The notes below the pieces were generated by a model that did no database searches, was not told the origin of the DNA, and saw nothing but the letters and a program-made list of their open reading frames with translations. This document shows positions 32,731 through 45,060 of a stretch of DNA of 64,000 nt, in pieces. Both the position numbers and the translations under genes were made by a program. Each line of letters begins with the position of its first letter. Position 1 is the stretch's first letter. Source of the DNA: Myrmaecium sp. VS I D KN 1 (lineage: Eukaryota > Ascomycota > Dothideomycetes > Valsariales > Valsariaceae); assembly GCA_019775845.1 (NCBI GenBank), contig JADQAV010000008.1, forward strand, positions 372,001 through 436,000. The letters run 5' to 3'.

Positions 32731-33836
32731 CGTGATAGCTTCACCAATTGTTGCCGATCTGTAGGGCGTGCAAGCTCAATGACTGGCCTGAGGCGAGAAG
32801 TACAGTTGGCAGGAGCTGGAGATCGCTGATCGACGTGCAGCACCCGCAGTTTTTATATCTCTTCTGAGCTTTTCCCATCATCGCTGAAATATTTCCGAGG
32901 TCTACCTCGCTGCCCTTGTTTTATCCCCGTATCCCGGTCATCGGCGCATGCCAAGGACTACAGAAGCTGCCTCTGGCTGCTTGTCCTGGTCACGGAAAAC
33001 CAGCTGTATGTCGATCCAGGCCTCATTCGTCCATCGGTCTCGGTACCCCGCATGGTTCCCGGGGAACGGGCTTGAGCTCGTGGGAGCTCGTAGGAGCTCT
33101 TGGAGGCAGTATAGGGCCAAGCGCCAGCTCCCGTGTCCAGTCCACCAATCCCAGTACCACGGAGCCATGGTTGCAGCGCAGCATCTTCAGGAAATTTGCG
33201 ATCGAATACAATCGCAGCGCCGCTATCCGCAGCGATTATCAAAAGCCGTCCAGCCAGTGTTTGTGTGTTGAATGAAGTCATATTCCCACAGTCGGCATGG
33301 AGAGGAGTCGGCTATCCTGCGACCTGTGTGGAAGGTGAGTGCGGGGACATGCGTGGAGATGCGGGGGTGGCCTGTGCAGAACAGGGGTAAACAACCATAG
33401 CTCTTGCTTCTCCACGAAGCCAGTTTTCCCGCCAATGAAGATAGACGGGATTGACGCTGCCGGCCTGTATGCGCATATAGAGACTCATCCATGATGGACC
33501 CGATACATCAGGCGCGTCCTCAAGTGACTGAAATGAACACAGGGCGGAAACTCAGGCTTGGCCAGCTAACACAAAAGAAAGGAAAGGAAAATGGTTCAAA
33601 AACTTTGTGGCATCGCTCTCTTCGAACAGGTATTGGAATATATCTTACAAGGCAGAGTGAGCTTGGAAACGAAGATTAGATTCGACGAAGTTATGACCCA
33701 ACCCTTCCGCTGTCCCTGTGCGCCATCTTAGACATCCTGAGACGTGCAGCAATATTTTGTAGCTGCCCCAGAACCATGAAATGAAAGGAAAATTGTGAAG
33801 AAAGAAAAGCAAGAACGACTACTCACTTGAGATGAC
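32731..33836. other. GH28 promoter region and 3' flank of the RRM gene
   Basis: A 1.1-kb spacer between minus-strand genes. Overlapping short open frames around 32916-33390 occur in several frames on both strands, with no preferred one and no recognisable product; I regard them as non-coding. No RNA gene seen. Confidence 0.4.
32850..32857 (-). promoter_or_regulatory. TATA box of the GH28 gene
   Basis: TATAAAAA on the minus strand, about 120 bp upstream of the ATG at 32730. Confidence 0.55.
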
Positions 33837-35193
33837 TCACTCAGGCCTTGGCCTCTTCGCGCCATGAGGATTCCAGTTACCGTCACCGCCTCCACCTTGG
33901 TTCTGATTGAAAAAGGCAGGGTTGAAGTGTGGCTGTGCACCGCCAAAACCACCGGAACCTGTTGGGGGGTCAGTATCACTCTGATTCCCTTGCAAGAAAG
34001 GGATATGAAGATAGACTTACCCATGGGCATTCCCATCCCCATGTTTCCGCCCATTCCCATACCAGCCATTGCACCCATACCCATATTCATACCTCCCATA
34101 CCCATGCCGCCCATGCCGCCCATACCACCCATACCGCCCATACCACCCATCATACCACCGCCACGGCCTCCGCGGTTTGCTCCCATTCCTCCGCGCATGC
34201 CACCCATCATGCCACCACGGTTGAAGCCTCCAAACTGAGGCATGCCGCCCATTGCGCCGCCAGCAAGGTTTGCCATTGGGTTGTTGAAGCCGCCGGCTTG
34301 GATGCCGCCCATGGGCGGACCTGAAAAGTTGCGGTTATTAAAGCCGCCCATGGCTCCACGGTTCTGGTTGAAGTTGCGGCCCCCGCGAAAGCCTCCAGCG
34401 TTATTGAAATTCCCAACGGCGCCACCTCCCATACCGCCTGGGCCACCAAAACTGCCAGAGACGGACCGATTATCTTGCCTGCCGTCTTTTCGTCCAGGCA
34501 CGTCCTTTGGAAGTGTCTTGTATGGGTTTATGTGAGATGGATGAAAGACGACAGCTGGTTTCTTGACATGCTGTTGACCTTCACCAAAAGACTCAATTTG
34601 ATGTTTCAGTGCCGTAGCTGCTTGTGGACTTTGCATTTCCACAAATACTTGACTACAAGTGTTGATCAGCGGATGTCCCCTAACTTCGAGTCTTGTACTT
34701 ACCCTTTGCTCTTGCCGTTGACTTTGTGCTCATTGAACGTTACATCGACCAGCTCATCTTCAACGCCGCTCTGATTTGCCCAGCCGCGGATATCATCTTC
34801 ATTGGTCCACCAGTGCAAGTCGCTAATGAGGAGCGCCTGAGTGGCACCGGCATCAAGAGGACGGTCGTCAGCGCCTTCCTTCCGCTTGGTACCTTGTTGA
34901 ATGGGGGCTTGTTTGGGTGGCTGTAACTGATTTTGGGCCGAACCACCCGTGCTGGAAATCTGTTGGGTGTTATTGGTCGAGTCACCATTTGTGTTTAGCG
35001 CTTGGCCGGCGTCGTCTCGGGTAGTAGGCTGTTCTGAATCATTGTTCGAATTGCCATTGGCGGTCTCGTCGTAGTGAGCGTCGGTCATTTGATCGCCACT
35101 ATTTTCCTGCTTTGCATCGTTGCTGTCTTGGGTGTACTCAGGGTTGGCATCGTCGCCATAGATGTCGATATCGAAGTTGTCCTCGTCCGCCAT
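33837..35193 (-). CDS. CPSF6 (CFIm68)-like RRM protein with Gly/Met-rich tail
   Basis: Three exons, 34703-35193, 34021-34652 and 33837-33958, give 414 residues. The N-terminus is acidic and Asn/Asp-rich. An RRM follows at residues ~118-200: LLISDLHWWTNEDDIRGWA as RNP2-like strand and KVNGKSKGQVFVEMQ as RNP1, the second spliced across intron 1. The WWTNEDDI wording is like CPSF6/CFIm68, a subunit of cleavage factor I in mRNA 3'-end formation; this role is inferred. After HPSHINPYKTLP, the rest is low-complexity: GGFN/RGG-type repeats, then dense GGM repeats from 34020 to ~34200, ending in a short basic tail (HGAKRPRPE). Such tails favour RNA binding and condensate formation. Poly(A) cleavage factor is the best guess; another hnRNP-like function is possible. 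Confidence 0.75.
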
Positions 35194-36158
35194 TGCGATA
35201 GTTGGCAGAAGGAAAAATTTACTGAGCGTATGGTAGGCTGCTAAGTGAAATGCTTGGTAGTTTTATTGGGTAGCTCCGAGGTCTGCAAGATTCGGACGAG
35301 TTATCAGCAAGCGGAGGTGATAACGAAGGCGGGGAACTCAATGAACCAAAGTTTTGTTTGCAGAGCAACCCCAAGCTTGTGCTAGCAGGGAGATATGTGT
35401 GACATGAAGCCGTTGGAGATACGTACACTTCCCCTTGGAACCTGCGATAGAAACAATTCCCTCAGAAATGGTGAGCCCCGATTGCCTCTGTGGCAAAAAC
35501 GGAGTATGAAAAGTGACAAGACGGTAAAGATTCAAGTAGCCTTCCCCAGATTTGGCCAGTGTATGGTACAGTGCAAAGCCTGTGGCGAGCGCGCACCCAG
35601 TATACAGAGCTGCAAAGATTGCGAGCAGAGCAGTATGTTGTGATAGGATAAAGAAGCAGACTTCAGATGCGCGTGCCCTCAAGGTATCAGATTCCCAGTG
35701 GACGCGTACAAGACAACCTATCCCGCTCCTTTTTTCCCAGACCTGATTATGGAACCGTGCCGTAAGTCTCGGGGATCGCGGTTTGCTTATGAGGTTCTGA
35801 AGCAGTCAGTATTTTCAATCAAGATTGACCAGACCGAAAAGCGCGAAGTCTGTTTCGCTACCGAGAGTACAAAGGCGGCAAGGGAAGATGGGAGTGGTTG
35901 ATGGCGACGGGGAGGGAGGTCTTGCGGATAGCACTTGAAGTCGGGCGGCTCTCAGCGCGTGAGGGAGTTCGATTTAGCGCGTCACGTGCACCCCGCCTCC
36001 AAAGCTCCGGCGAGATAGTGCAGGAGGCCAGATGTCCCGATCCAACACATCGAAAGTTCGCAACTCTCTCGACCACCAGCCTCACTTCACAATCCTTTTG
36101 ATCTCTTTTGTCTACCCAGACCAGTGCCCAAAGCGTGCAGCGACTTGAGCTGGGCAAA
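35194..36158. other. Divergent spacer with a possible small membrane-protein frame
   Basis: About 960 bp separate the RRM gene (minus) and Sec61 gamma (plus). On the minus strand 35338-35682 a 114-codon frame encodes a hydrophobic segment (ALLAIFAALYTGCALATGFALY) that could be a membrane helix. It shows no family similarity I recognise and may be chance; it is recorded but not called as a gene. Confidence 0.3.
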
Positions 36159-36652
36159 ATGTCTGAGCAATTGAAGGAGGTTCTCGACATTCCGAAGTAC
36201 TTGCTCCCTCCCCCTTGTTCATGCGATTATGTAGCTAACATCACATCACTTAGGGACTTTGCCCGGGAAGGTATGCGCAGCGCTCCCTCAACGAATAAAG
36301 ACTCGCCCCTCGCCTCTGTCGGCATGCATTATTATAATCACCTGGACTCCAGCGGCTGTAGAGGCTCACACTATCTATGCAGGCATTCAGTTCCTTAACC
36401 GCTGCCAAAAGCCGGACAAGCGTGAATTCATCAAGATCTCTCAGGGTATGTACTATCCGACCTGCTTGTTTCAGCTTACACTTTCTGCGCGCGCCTAGAG
36501 GCCGCTGGAGCAGTTCTCAAGGTGAACGAAGTCCGCTAACCAACTTGTTCCAAACAGCCGTCGGCATTGGCTTCATTGTTATGGGAACCATCGGCTACTT
36601 CGTCAAGTTAATACACATCCCCGTCAACAACATCTTAGTTGGCGGCACCTAG
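36159..36652 (+). CDS. sss1: Protein translocase subunit Sec61 gamma (Sss1)
   Basis: Four exons, 36159-36196, 36254-36270, 36383-36445 and 36558-36652, give 70 residues, the normal length. The protein begins [19 protein letters not shown] and continues [26 protein letters not shown], then a single tail-anchored helix ([24 protein letters not shown]). It is the small subunit that clamps the Sec61 channel in the ER membrane and is essential for protein import. Exon 2 has only 17 nt; the conserved KDFAREG sequence requires it. A plain ORF scan does not show this gene as one frame. Confidence 0.96.
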
Positions 36653-37364
36653 AGGAATATTCTGCGTGCAGGGCAGTCGAAGAAAGGGGGAGTAAGGACA
36701 CTTCAATTCAAAGTCATTGTGGCGCCTGGGAAAGCATGTCTTGTTTCTTCAAGTCATAGAGATGATGTCGGTATGATAGGACATGCAAAACATCCGTGGT
36801 GGAGAGGTGCGGACGGATGCTCATATTTCGTTTAATACCAGCCTTACTGTTTGTGTCATTCTAAGGCATTCCCGAGACCAGCAAAGTGTGAACACATATC
36901 TTACGACACGACCCACCCTGGTGGCCTGCAAACCTCGTATTCCGTAATCAAGGCCAAAGGTAACTGGTATGAAGCGGCAGGTTACAATGAGGATTCCCGG
37001 CATGTGAGATGCCTATCGCATATATATGCGTCTAAATAGCCTCACTATATTCACTCCATTGTCTTGAAGTTCAATTCAGTATAATGAGTCTTTGGGGCTC
37101 GGGTCGCATGATTCAATAACTGATTGTCGAGGTTTAAATGATTTATTTGGTACAAACGCTCCCCGGAAGCGTGCTCGATGCGGGATGATTCGGTCTTCGA
37201 TTGCGAACGGCCGCGGGCATCGGCGATAATCGGACCCTTATCTCCGTGGATCTCTCTACGGAGTACCTCATCGTCACTGCGTGAAGCTTCCGTAGCTCCT
37301 GTGGATTCGGCAGTCGTCTCAATCTCGACTTCAAAGGAACCACGCTCGGACGTTTTCTCTTGCC
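36653..37364. other. Intergenic region before the WD40 gene
   Basis: About 700 bp with the sss1 3' UTR and the WD40-gene promoter. A weak open frame on the minus strand (37051-37383) has no recognisable protein character. No RNA gene seen. Confidence 0.4.
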
Positions 37365-39599
37365 ATGAGCGCCTCTCCATCACAGAGCCCCAGTGCTGGT
37401 GAGGAGGAGCTGGACCCCCATGCCAGAGTCAGGGTATATGATCCGCACCTCCCTGCATCTTGGGAACAATGGGAAGAGGAAGACCAAGACGATGAGGAAT
37501 ACCACCCAGCACAAGAACATGCGGGATCGGAAAGATCAGAGCACATCGGACAGCATTCAACACAGTCAAACATGGATATAACCGAGGATGAGGACGATTT
37601 CTACGGTTAAACCTCACCCTCCGCTCATCATATGGCGACTAACCAACGCATATCAGATCCCGAAGAAGGACTCGAGTTTATGGCTGAAGAAGGCTACCGC
37701 GAATATGACGCCGCTGACTCGGAGGGAGGAGAAGCTGAGGAGGCGGAAGAGGAAGGTCACCAAACAGGAGCACGACCGATTTTCAGTGGGTGCCATAGAC
37801 GTATCACAATCCCAGGTATGGTGCTGATAAGCTTCGCAGTTACACGGGATCAGCTGATGGCACTATTTGGCCATGCTGGGCTCGGACAGCTTTTGTCAAA
37901 TGTCCACCGCCACCGCCAGCCGCTCTTTGACGACGATGACGATTACGACGAGTCGTCCGACGAGCCCGACACAGGGTATGGCGGTGTTGCGCCTAGAAGG
38001 AGGAGAGGTCGAGGTAAAAAGGGATATCCGAAGGTTCCGAGCGACGAGGGGAGAGAGCTTATGGAACAGGGCATTTTTGGAACCAATGACCGGCGTCAGG
38101 ATACAGTCAGACGCAAGAAGAAGACAGCTTATCGGCTCATGCAGCGTGAATTGGGAAGTGGATGTTCTGGGCGTCAGAGGAACGAAAACAACCTGATTAA
38201 ACAAGGGCTCATACCATCGAACAAGGCAGACATGATCATTCATTATGACGCCAGATGCTATTCCGGACAGTTCTCTAAAGACGGCAACTTTTTCTTTTCC
38301 TGCGCCCAAGATTTCAAGGTCCGGATGTATGACACTTCGAATCCATACGACTGGAAATACTACAAAGTGGGTAGTGTACGACGATATTGAATGAAGGCAG
38401 GCGCTGACTTTGACCAGACTGTGACATATCCGTACGGGCAATGGACAATCACAGATGCTTCGCTGAGCCCAGATAATCGGTTCTTAGCATACAGCTCCAT
38501 TCGAAGCATCGTGTGTCTTGCATCGACAGATCCGGCCGACGAATCAGAGCCACATCTCCTTGACTTCGCCAACATCGAGCGACGGGCGCGCCGAGGAGCT
38601 CGAGCATATCCTTACTTCGGTATTTGGTCTTTGCGATTCTCAGGCGATGGTCGCGAGATCGTTGCTGGCACCGGCGATCACAGCGTCTACGTTTACGATG
38701 TTGAGCGAGGGGAATCAATCCTCCGCATTCCAGGCCATGACGAAGACGTCAATGCAGTTTGCTTCGGGGACGAGAACTCCCCGCACATTCTGTACTCGGG
38801 CTCCGATGACACGACCTTGAAGGTCTGGGACCGGCGTTCGATGGGCGACGGTCGCGAAGCTGGCGTCTTCATGGGTCATACGGAAGGCCTTACCTACGTT
38901 GACAGCAAAGGCGACGGCCGCTACATTCTTTCGAACGGCAAAGATCAAACGGCCAAGCTCTGGGACCTCCGAAAAATGATGACGAAGGAAAAGGCCGACA
39001 GGATCGACTGGCAGAATTACAGCACCGGCTTCGACTACCGCATGTCCGCCTTCGACGAGGAGGACTATCACCCCCACCCGCACGACTGCTCGCTCGTCAC
39101 CTTCCGCGGCCACTCCGTCCTCAAAACGCTGATCCGCTGCCACTTCTCGCCCCCGGGGAGCACGGACAGCCGGTACGTTTACTCGGGCTCCTACGACGGC
39201 AGCGTCTACGTCTGGAACCTGGACGCCACGCTGGCCGGCAAGGTCGACGTCCTCAAGGCGACGCGCAACTCCCGCCCGCGCGACCCGGAGCTCATGCACG
39301 AGGCGTACGACTTCATGGGCCGGCACGCGCGCTCCTGGCACACCTGCGTCCGCGACGCGAGCTGGCACCCCGCCGCCCCCGTCCTCGCCGCCACCAGCTG
39401 GAACGGCTGGGGCACCAGCCTGGGCACCTGCACCCTGCACAGCTGGAACGCCGACGGCCTCGAGGACGACGAGGGCGTTCCCAAGATGGCCCGCCGCGTC
39501 ACGCCCGAGCTCGAGCACGACGAGGCTCTGTATCGGATTCCGCAGACGACGACGACGCGCCGGGCGCGGCAAAGCTTGCGGGCCGAATTCGATGATTGA
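37365..39599 (+). CDS. DCAF11/LEC14B-like WD40 repeat protein
   Basis: Four exons, 37365-37605, 37657-37785, 37840-38366 and 38418-39599, give 692 residues. The first ~240 residues are acidic and disordered with a basic patch (RRRRGRGKKG); exon 3 carries the conserved segment LMQRELGSG and ends with the first WD repeat (ARCYSGQFSKDGNFFFSCAQD). At least six further WD blades follow: PYFGIWSLRFSGDGREIVAGT, HDEDVNAVCFGD...LYSGSDDTTLKVWD, GHTEGLTYVDSKGDG...TAKLWD, RCHFSPPG...YSGSYDGSVYVWN and WHPAAPVLAATSWNG. Order and spacing fit DCAF11 (WDR23), a substrate receptor of CUL4-DDB1 ubiquitin ligase; that function is inferred and not tested in fungi as far as I know. The last exon is strongly GC-rich in its third codon positions. 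Confidence 0.85.
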
Positions 39600-40115
39600 G
39601 GGGTGGTTCGGACGTCGCTTTGCACTTCTTCCTTGCCATTTCTTATTTGTCTCATCTCCGTGAAGGAATACTTGAAGGCCTTTTTTTGATGACGGGCGTT
39701 AATGGTTTGGTTACGGGCTCGGCTTGGGTTATGAAGCACACGCTCTTTACTTGGGGGTCAAGGCGCAATATCGGATCATATCAACGACAGGAACTTTTAG
39801 AAGCGAGCGATGTCTTGGTTTTTTCCTTTCCATATGTATATACTGGCAGCGACCTGTCTGCTGCTGCTTGAATAAAAGCACCCCACGTTCCTTGAGGCCT
39901 CCGGCAATTACTGACGTCACGAGACCCTTTCCCTTTGTCTATACATTCTTGCGCCTTGTTTCCTGACAATTCTTTATCTCTCGGGATCACCAGCGACGTT
40001 TTTCCCTCTCCTTCGTTCTCCGACGGTTGGATGTATAAAGCAAATCCTCTCCCGGGTGACACCGAAACTCCAGAACACCGCCACCTTTTGCTTGGGGACA
40101 CATCGAGGTCATCGC
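39600..40115. other. Convergent spacer
   Basis: About 515 bp between the stops of the WD40 gene (plus) and the permease gene (minus). It is T-rich and probably only 3' UTR sequence. Confidence 0.45.
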
Positions 40116-41998
40116 TCACCACCTCACCCTCGCAACTGGGCCCTCGTACCGGTTCCTTGCGCCGCCCCAGTACAGCACCGCGGCCAGCATCATAATGCCC
40201 ACAAAGAGCACGCTCGCCCAGTTGAAGTCCGTGGCCGAAGGCTGGTAAGTGTTGGGCCAGAAGCTCCAGAAGCAAGCCCACAGGGCGTAGGCCAGGCCGG
40301 CCAGGTTGATGGGTAGGCCGTACTTGCCCAGGTTCCAGCGGGCGGCGGGCAGGGGCAGGCCGGCAAGGCGCTTGTAGGTGACGCAGCCGATAGAGAGGAG
40401 GTAGGTGGCCATGAGGGCGGAAGAGGAGATAGAGAGGACGGCGTTGAAGGCGGCGGTGGAAGCGAGGTTGATCAGGGAGAGGGCGGCGGTATACAGACAG
40501 GTGAAGAGGATGGCGTTGCGGGGAATCTGGAGGGTAGGGTGGATGGTGGCGAGCCAGGGTGAGAAGGGCATGCCATGGTCGCGAGAGAAGGCCCAGAGCT
40601 GACGAGATGAGGAGGCGAGGCTCGAGATGGTGATCATGAGCAGAAGCACGAGGACGAGGACGGTGAGGGCGATGGTCGCCCCAGTAGAAGCGGTGGCGTG
40701 TCGGAAGACGGCGATGAAGGGCCATTCAGTCGGATCCGAGAGAACGGCGGGAATGGAAGGGATGGCGAAGAGGTAGGTTATGAGGAGGAGGAAGGTGAAA
40801 GGCATGTTGCCAAAGAAGGCCCACATCATGCTTTTGGGCACGATGACACCGGCATCCTCGATTTCTTCAGCTGGAAGGATGCAACGTTAGGGAAGACACG
40901 GAAGCCACGCTATGAGATGGCGAGGACTTACAGATGTGGGCGACGGAATCGGTACCAATGACGGTAAACATGCAGGAAACTTGACCGACAAGTACAGCCC
41001 AGGAAGTCGAAGGCCAGCCTCCGCCGTTGTCGGTAAACTCGAGGAACACAACACGAGCGGACTGCTTAGGAGCCAGAGCCCAGAGAACGCCGATGACGGG
41101 AAAGAAGGCGAAGACGTGGAAGGTCGCGAAGACGCCTTCAGCCAAAGGCAGGTGCTTCGCGGCGTAAATGTTAAACAATCCGATGAAGATGGCGGCAGCA
41201 ATGATGAGGAGGGTGGCCTGCCATTGCTCGGGGTGATAATGCGGGTTAGCCAGGACTATGATCCCCTTGACGATCCCTCCGATGATATAGCAGTCAACGG
41301 CAATTATACTCTGCCAGGAGAGTGTTGCAAACCAACCTTTGGTCTTCGTTAGTATGATGCTCAGGCATGTTCGGAAGTGTGGGCTTAAGTACCGGATGAG
41401 TAGCTCAACCATTTCTGATACTTGCGCGGAGCAAACTCGCTGACCCACTGAAGAGCGTTAGGGATTTCTTAAACGTCCCACTTGACCATTAACATACGTG
41501 ATACTGCCCAGCTGCAGTGGGAGCCATGCTTGCCATCTCCGCGAGCGAAAGCACGATAAATGTTTGCCCGGTGTAGCACCAGCACAGGGACCAGAACAAT
41601 CCTGCAAGACCACCGGCAACCAGACCTTGGGTGTTGGCACTGCCGATGCGCGTCAGTGGAGTGCCAACGTGGAAGCTGCAAGTGTCAGCACATACGTGAG
41701 CAGAATCTCCCAGGTTCCCATGACACATGTCGTGAATGCAACGGTGGAGATGAGACGGAAGTTCCTCTACATGCTGTTAGACGGTGTCAACGACGCGATA
41801 GGAACGCACACACACCATCAACTCTTGCTTCTTGCCCATGCGGTGCATGTCCCTGCGATCATTTTCGGTATACCCATGCATGGGCTGCCTCCCGGCCGGT
41901 ATCTCATCGCTGGTCGTCATCCTTCCTCCGTCGTCGATGGTGACGTTGAGCGGCGGCGGGACGGAGCCCTTCAGTTCGAGAATCTCGGGATCAGACAT
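40116..41998 (-). CDS. APC-family permease (choline/GABA permease-like)
   Basis: Six exons (41816-41998, 41696-41766, 41498-41639, 41393-41447, 40932-41336, 40116-40870) give 536 residues with closed phases. A hydrophilic N-terminus of ~65 residues is followed by about 12 hydrophobic segments. Typical family wording includes LAGLFWSLCWCYTGQ, SLAEMASMAPTAAGQYHWVSEFAP, DSVAHISEEIEDAGVIVPKSM and SSSRQLWAFSRDHGMPFS. The AEM/APTAAGQYHWV and SRQ(L/V)WAFSRD motifs are those of the fungal choline (Hnm1), GABA and amino-acid permeases of the ACT/BAT branch. It should import a small cationic or zwitterionic nitrogen compound through the plasma membrane by proton symport; the substrate cannot be told. 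No damage seen. Confidence 0.87.
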
Positions 41999-43478
41999 CG
42001 TTCCCTATCCACGCAGCAGGGCTGGATGGGAGAGCAAGCTGAACAGATGATGGTGAACAGAGAAGTTGACTTGGATATTTCTTTGATTGCGACTGCGAAG
42101 GGGTGGTGGTGACACGGGATGTGGATCAAGCAAAGAGGAAGGGACTCGAGCAAGGAAAAAGCAGAACTCGACACACCGCCACCGACCGGGGAAGGAGAGA
42201 ATGAGATGGACGGCACGCTTGAGCCGCTCCTGACATGTCGGCTACAGAACCGACGCAAGGACGAGGAAGTCGAGTACAGTGGTGCTCCACGATCGCCGAC
42301 TTGTAACTCGGTCCGGACGACTTACTTCCAGTGAAGTTGCCCAGCCAGACCAAGTTCTCTCTCCGCGGAGAAGAAGGGCGACACCGGCTTGCCACTGGGA
42401 ATGACTGCCGGCATCGCATATCAGATGGACTGGATGATGGTCGTGAGATGGCCGCATGGGACAATGGGAGACACTGGGGATGCAAGGTCACCACAGTGGG
42501 TTTGGGACGACTGTCCGACGGATCATTTGGCCGTCCGACTGTAAGCGACACCACTGGACGCTGCCGCATTCCTCAGATCGACCTTTGCGAACCTCTACGA
42601 CCTCCACAACCTCCTTAAAACCTCCACGGCCCGGTCCTCTCATCTCCCTCGGTTGCATCGAAGCCATGGAACACCCTGCGAGACCGGTGCCTCATCGCTC
42701 AGTTCGTCTTTCATGACGACAACTCGTCCTCGGTCACGGTGCGAGTCTACGCTTGCCGGCGTTGGCACAGTCTGTTAGATAAGAGCCTGGGGACGAGGAC
42801 GATGCCGAAGACGTGAGATCTTGCGTCGTCCATTAAGCAGCCATCAGTCGAATTGGAGATGCGGTACTCGATGGCTTGCAGTGGCCGCCATCCTTACAGA
42901 CATGATTCTCCAGGTCTCCCCACATCTGGGATGGCATCTCTCCGTCATCCAACCAGATGGGTCGTCCACAGGGTGCGTGGTACAGCTTCGGCATCAGTGC
43001 CGCTTTTGACCGTACGACCTTACACCTTCCTACCTCTCATGCCTCTCACACCGCGGTGGTGAGGCAAGGAACGCCGTTCGTGGAACGTGGACGGGCGACA
43101 CAGACGAGCTGAACCTTCAACCCTTCGCACTCGCGGTCCTCAAAGCATCCGACGAGGATCTCGGGACGCCCTCCGGACCATTGCGCCATCCGGACGATCA
43201 TGTCCGTCTCCCCCACGCCTCTAGCAGAAATGTATCCGGACGGTGCTCCGCTGGAGATGGTCCTTATCAGTTGTTTCGGCCTCCGCCGTCGAGTCTCTCA
43301 CCGCGTCCGCATACCGCTCCGCGCGAGATGATTTCCTTTGCACCACTTCTCTTGTTATACAAGTGTACGCTGCCTCGCCTTGTTTTCAGGTAGTATATTC
43401 AAATGAACCGACTGCTTGTCTCATTCGCAACTCCATGTCTGTCGTGTCTTTCTTCCCTCCTTACTCTTCCCCTCCACG
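41999..43478. other. Long divergent spacer, no gene assigned
   Basis: About 1.5 kb between the permease start (minus) and the SAT4-type gene start (plus), the longest unexplained normal-composition gap between genes of the window. Open frames of 60-150 codons occur in nearly every frame between 42100 and 43400, none with recognisable motifs or consistent splice signals. It is likely promoter sequence; a rapidly evolving gene or non-coding transcript cannot be excluded. Confidence 0.4.
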
Positions 43479-44944
43479 ATGACAAGCGTTGAGAAGGGGC
43501 GATATCTTAGCCCCGACGACCATGGCGTCCTCATCGTCCTGGCCTGCGCGGTAGGGTTAACCTGGACCGTCCTTGTCTTCTGCATCCGGCTTTTCATCAG
43601 GATCAGAATGGTCCCTCCACTGGGCCTCGATGACGCTACGGCAGCATTAGGAGTGGTATGCTCGGATACTGCACCAATCCCCTCAAGACGCGACACTCTA
43701 TAACATCTTGTTAGTTCGTCTCTGCTGCGCAGGTTTCGACCATGATCAATGCGGTGCATCATGGCCTCGGCCGAAAGGAAATAGAGCTTGGAGACAGCCA
43801 AAAGGACCGGATTTTCAAGGTGATGACCATCGTCCCATCTTGCGCCCGAAAGACTCACGACGTCAGGCTACCTTTGCTGCTTCTCTCCTGTATATTCCAG
43901 CTATCGCAGCATCGAAATGCTCGACGTCTCTGCTCATCGCACGCCTCACCAGAACCCCACGGCATTTGATCGCTGCGCACACCGTAACCGCTTTCACGAC
44001 GCTATGGGCTTTTTCGTCGCTTTTTGTCATCGGCATCCCAGCATGGGACACCTACGAAGGGTTCAGGTACCACTCAGGAAACCTGGTGCATAAGGCCTGG
44101 CCTACCGAATTCCCAGCTCCGAGCGCTGACCAACATCCAGTATCACCGCTGGGTCGTCGTCGAAAGCTTCAGCATGGCCATCGAGGTCATCATCTTCTCG
44201 CTCTCCATATACCTCGTCTGGAGCCTCTCCATGTCATTCCGGACTAAATTCGTCGTTGCCAACGCCTTTTGCTGCAGGTTATTGTACGCAAGGGAACCCC
44301 CTTACTTCCTTACGTCCCCCAATTTGCCACTAACCACCTTCTCTTTCGCAAGCACGCACATTCCCACTCTCTTCCGCCTCAAGCTCCTATCCGCTTGGCT
44401 CTCCTCACCCGCCAACTCGACCACCCCGAAAGATTATACCTACACCGCCGTGCAACCCGAAATCCTCACCCAAGTCGTGATGCACTTCAGCCTCATGGCC
44501 GCGACCCTGCCTTGCATCCGACAATTCCTCCGAGCCCTCGACACCGACCTCGGCGGCACCGTCAACCTCAGCGCCTCCGCCAGCGGCGGCGAGCGAAGAC
44601 CCAGCCACGTCCGCAGCCGCAGCTCCCGCGGCGGCCATGGAGGATCCGGCAGCTACGCGCTGCAGTCGGCGTCGTCGGCCGGCGATAAGAGCGTGCTGGT
44701 GACCACGAACGACGAGCGGGACATGTATTTCCCGCCATTGAACGGCCATCATCGTCCGCGACAGCGGTCCAACGCCCAGCCAGCCTCGAGCGAGCCATGG
44801 CCAGCCGACGGGGTGGGAAGCGCGAGTAGTCCTGTGGACCAAGGCCCGGTGGCAGGTCCAAGAGGAGTCTCCTCCTCCGAGCACGAGGCCTTGAGCGACG
44901 ATGCGAGCAGCGAGCGGGCGATGATGATACCAGGAGTGGTTTAA
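43479..44944 (+). CDS. SAT4 (Rhodopsin)-type integral membrane protein
   Basis: Proposed exons are 43479-43655, 43715-43819, 43867-44085, 44141-about 44276 and about 44353-44944; the first three junctions are clear, the last two less so. The protein has the seven-helix pattern of the fungal SAT4 family: LIVLACAVGLTWTVLVFCIRLFIRI, LGLDDA after the first helix pair, NAVHHGLGRKEIEL, ASLLYIPAIAASKCSTSLLIARL, FTTLWAFSSLFVIGIPAW, and AIEVIIFSLSIYLVWSLSMSF. The hydrophobic core ends in EILTQVVMHFSLMAATLPCIRQFLRALD, a common family ending, followed by a ~125-residue disordered Ser/Gly-rich tail. Function of the family is mostly unknown; some relatives (Pth11 group) sense surfaces or signals. Confidence is good for the family, moderate for the exon structure. 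Confidence 0.75.
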
Positions 44945-44961
44945 CGCCTAACGCCGCCATG

Positions 44962-44987
44962 TTTTTTTTTTTTTTTTTTTTTTTTTT
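44962..44987 (+). repeat. T26 homopolymer
   Basis: Twenty-six thymines start 18 bp after the stop codon of the SAT4-type gene, in the 116-bp convergent spacer with the GMC gene. Read on the other strand it is an A run downstream of the GMC stop. Confidence 0.95.
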
Positions 44988-45060
44988 CATTTCTCCTTTT
45001 TGGTTCACAAGCGCACAGATGCTGATGTCCATGACGAGCCATCTCAAGCGCAGCGCACTT

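Noticed and set aside
32916-33281. Overlapping ~107-119-codon frames on both strands upstream of the GH28 gene
   Set aside because: No frame is favoured, no splice signals or motifs; most likely promoter sequence.
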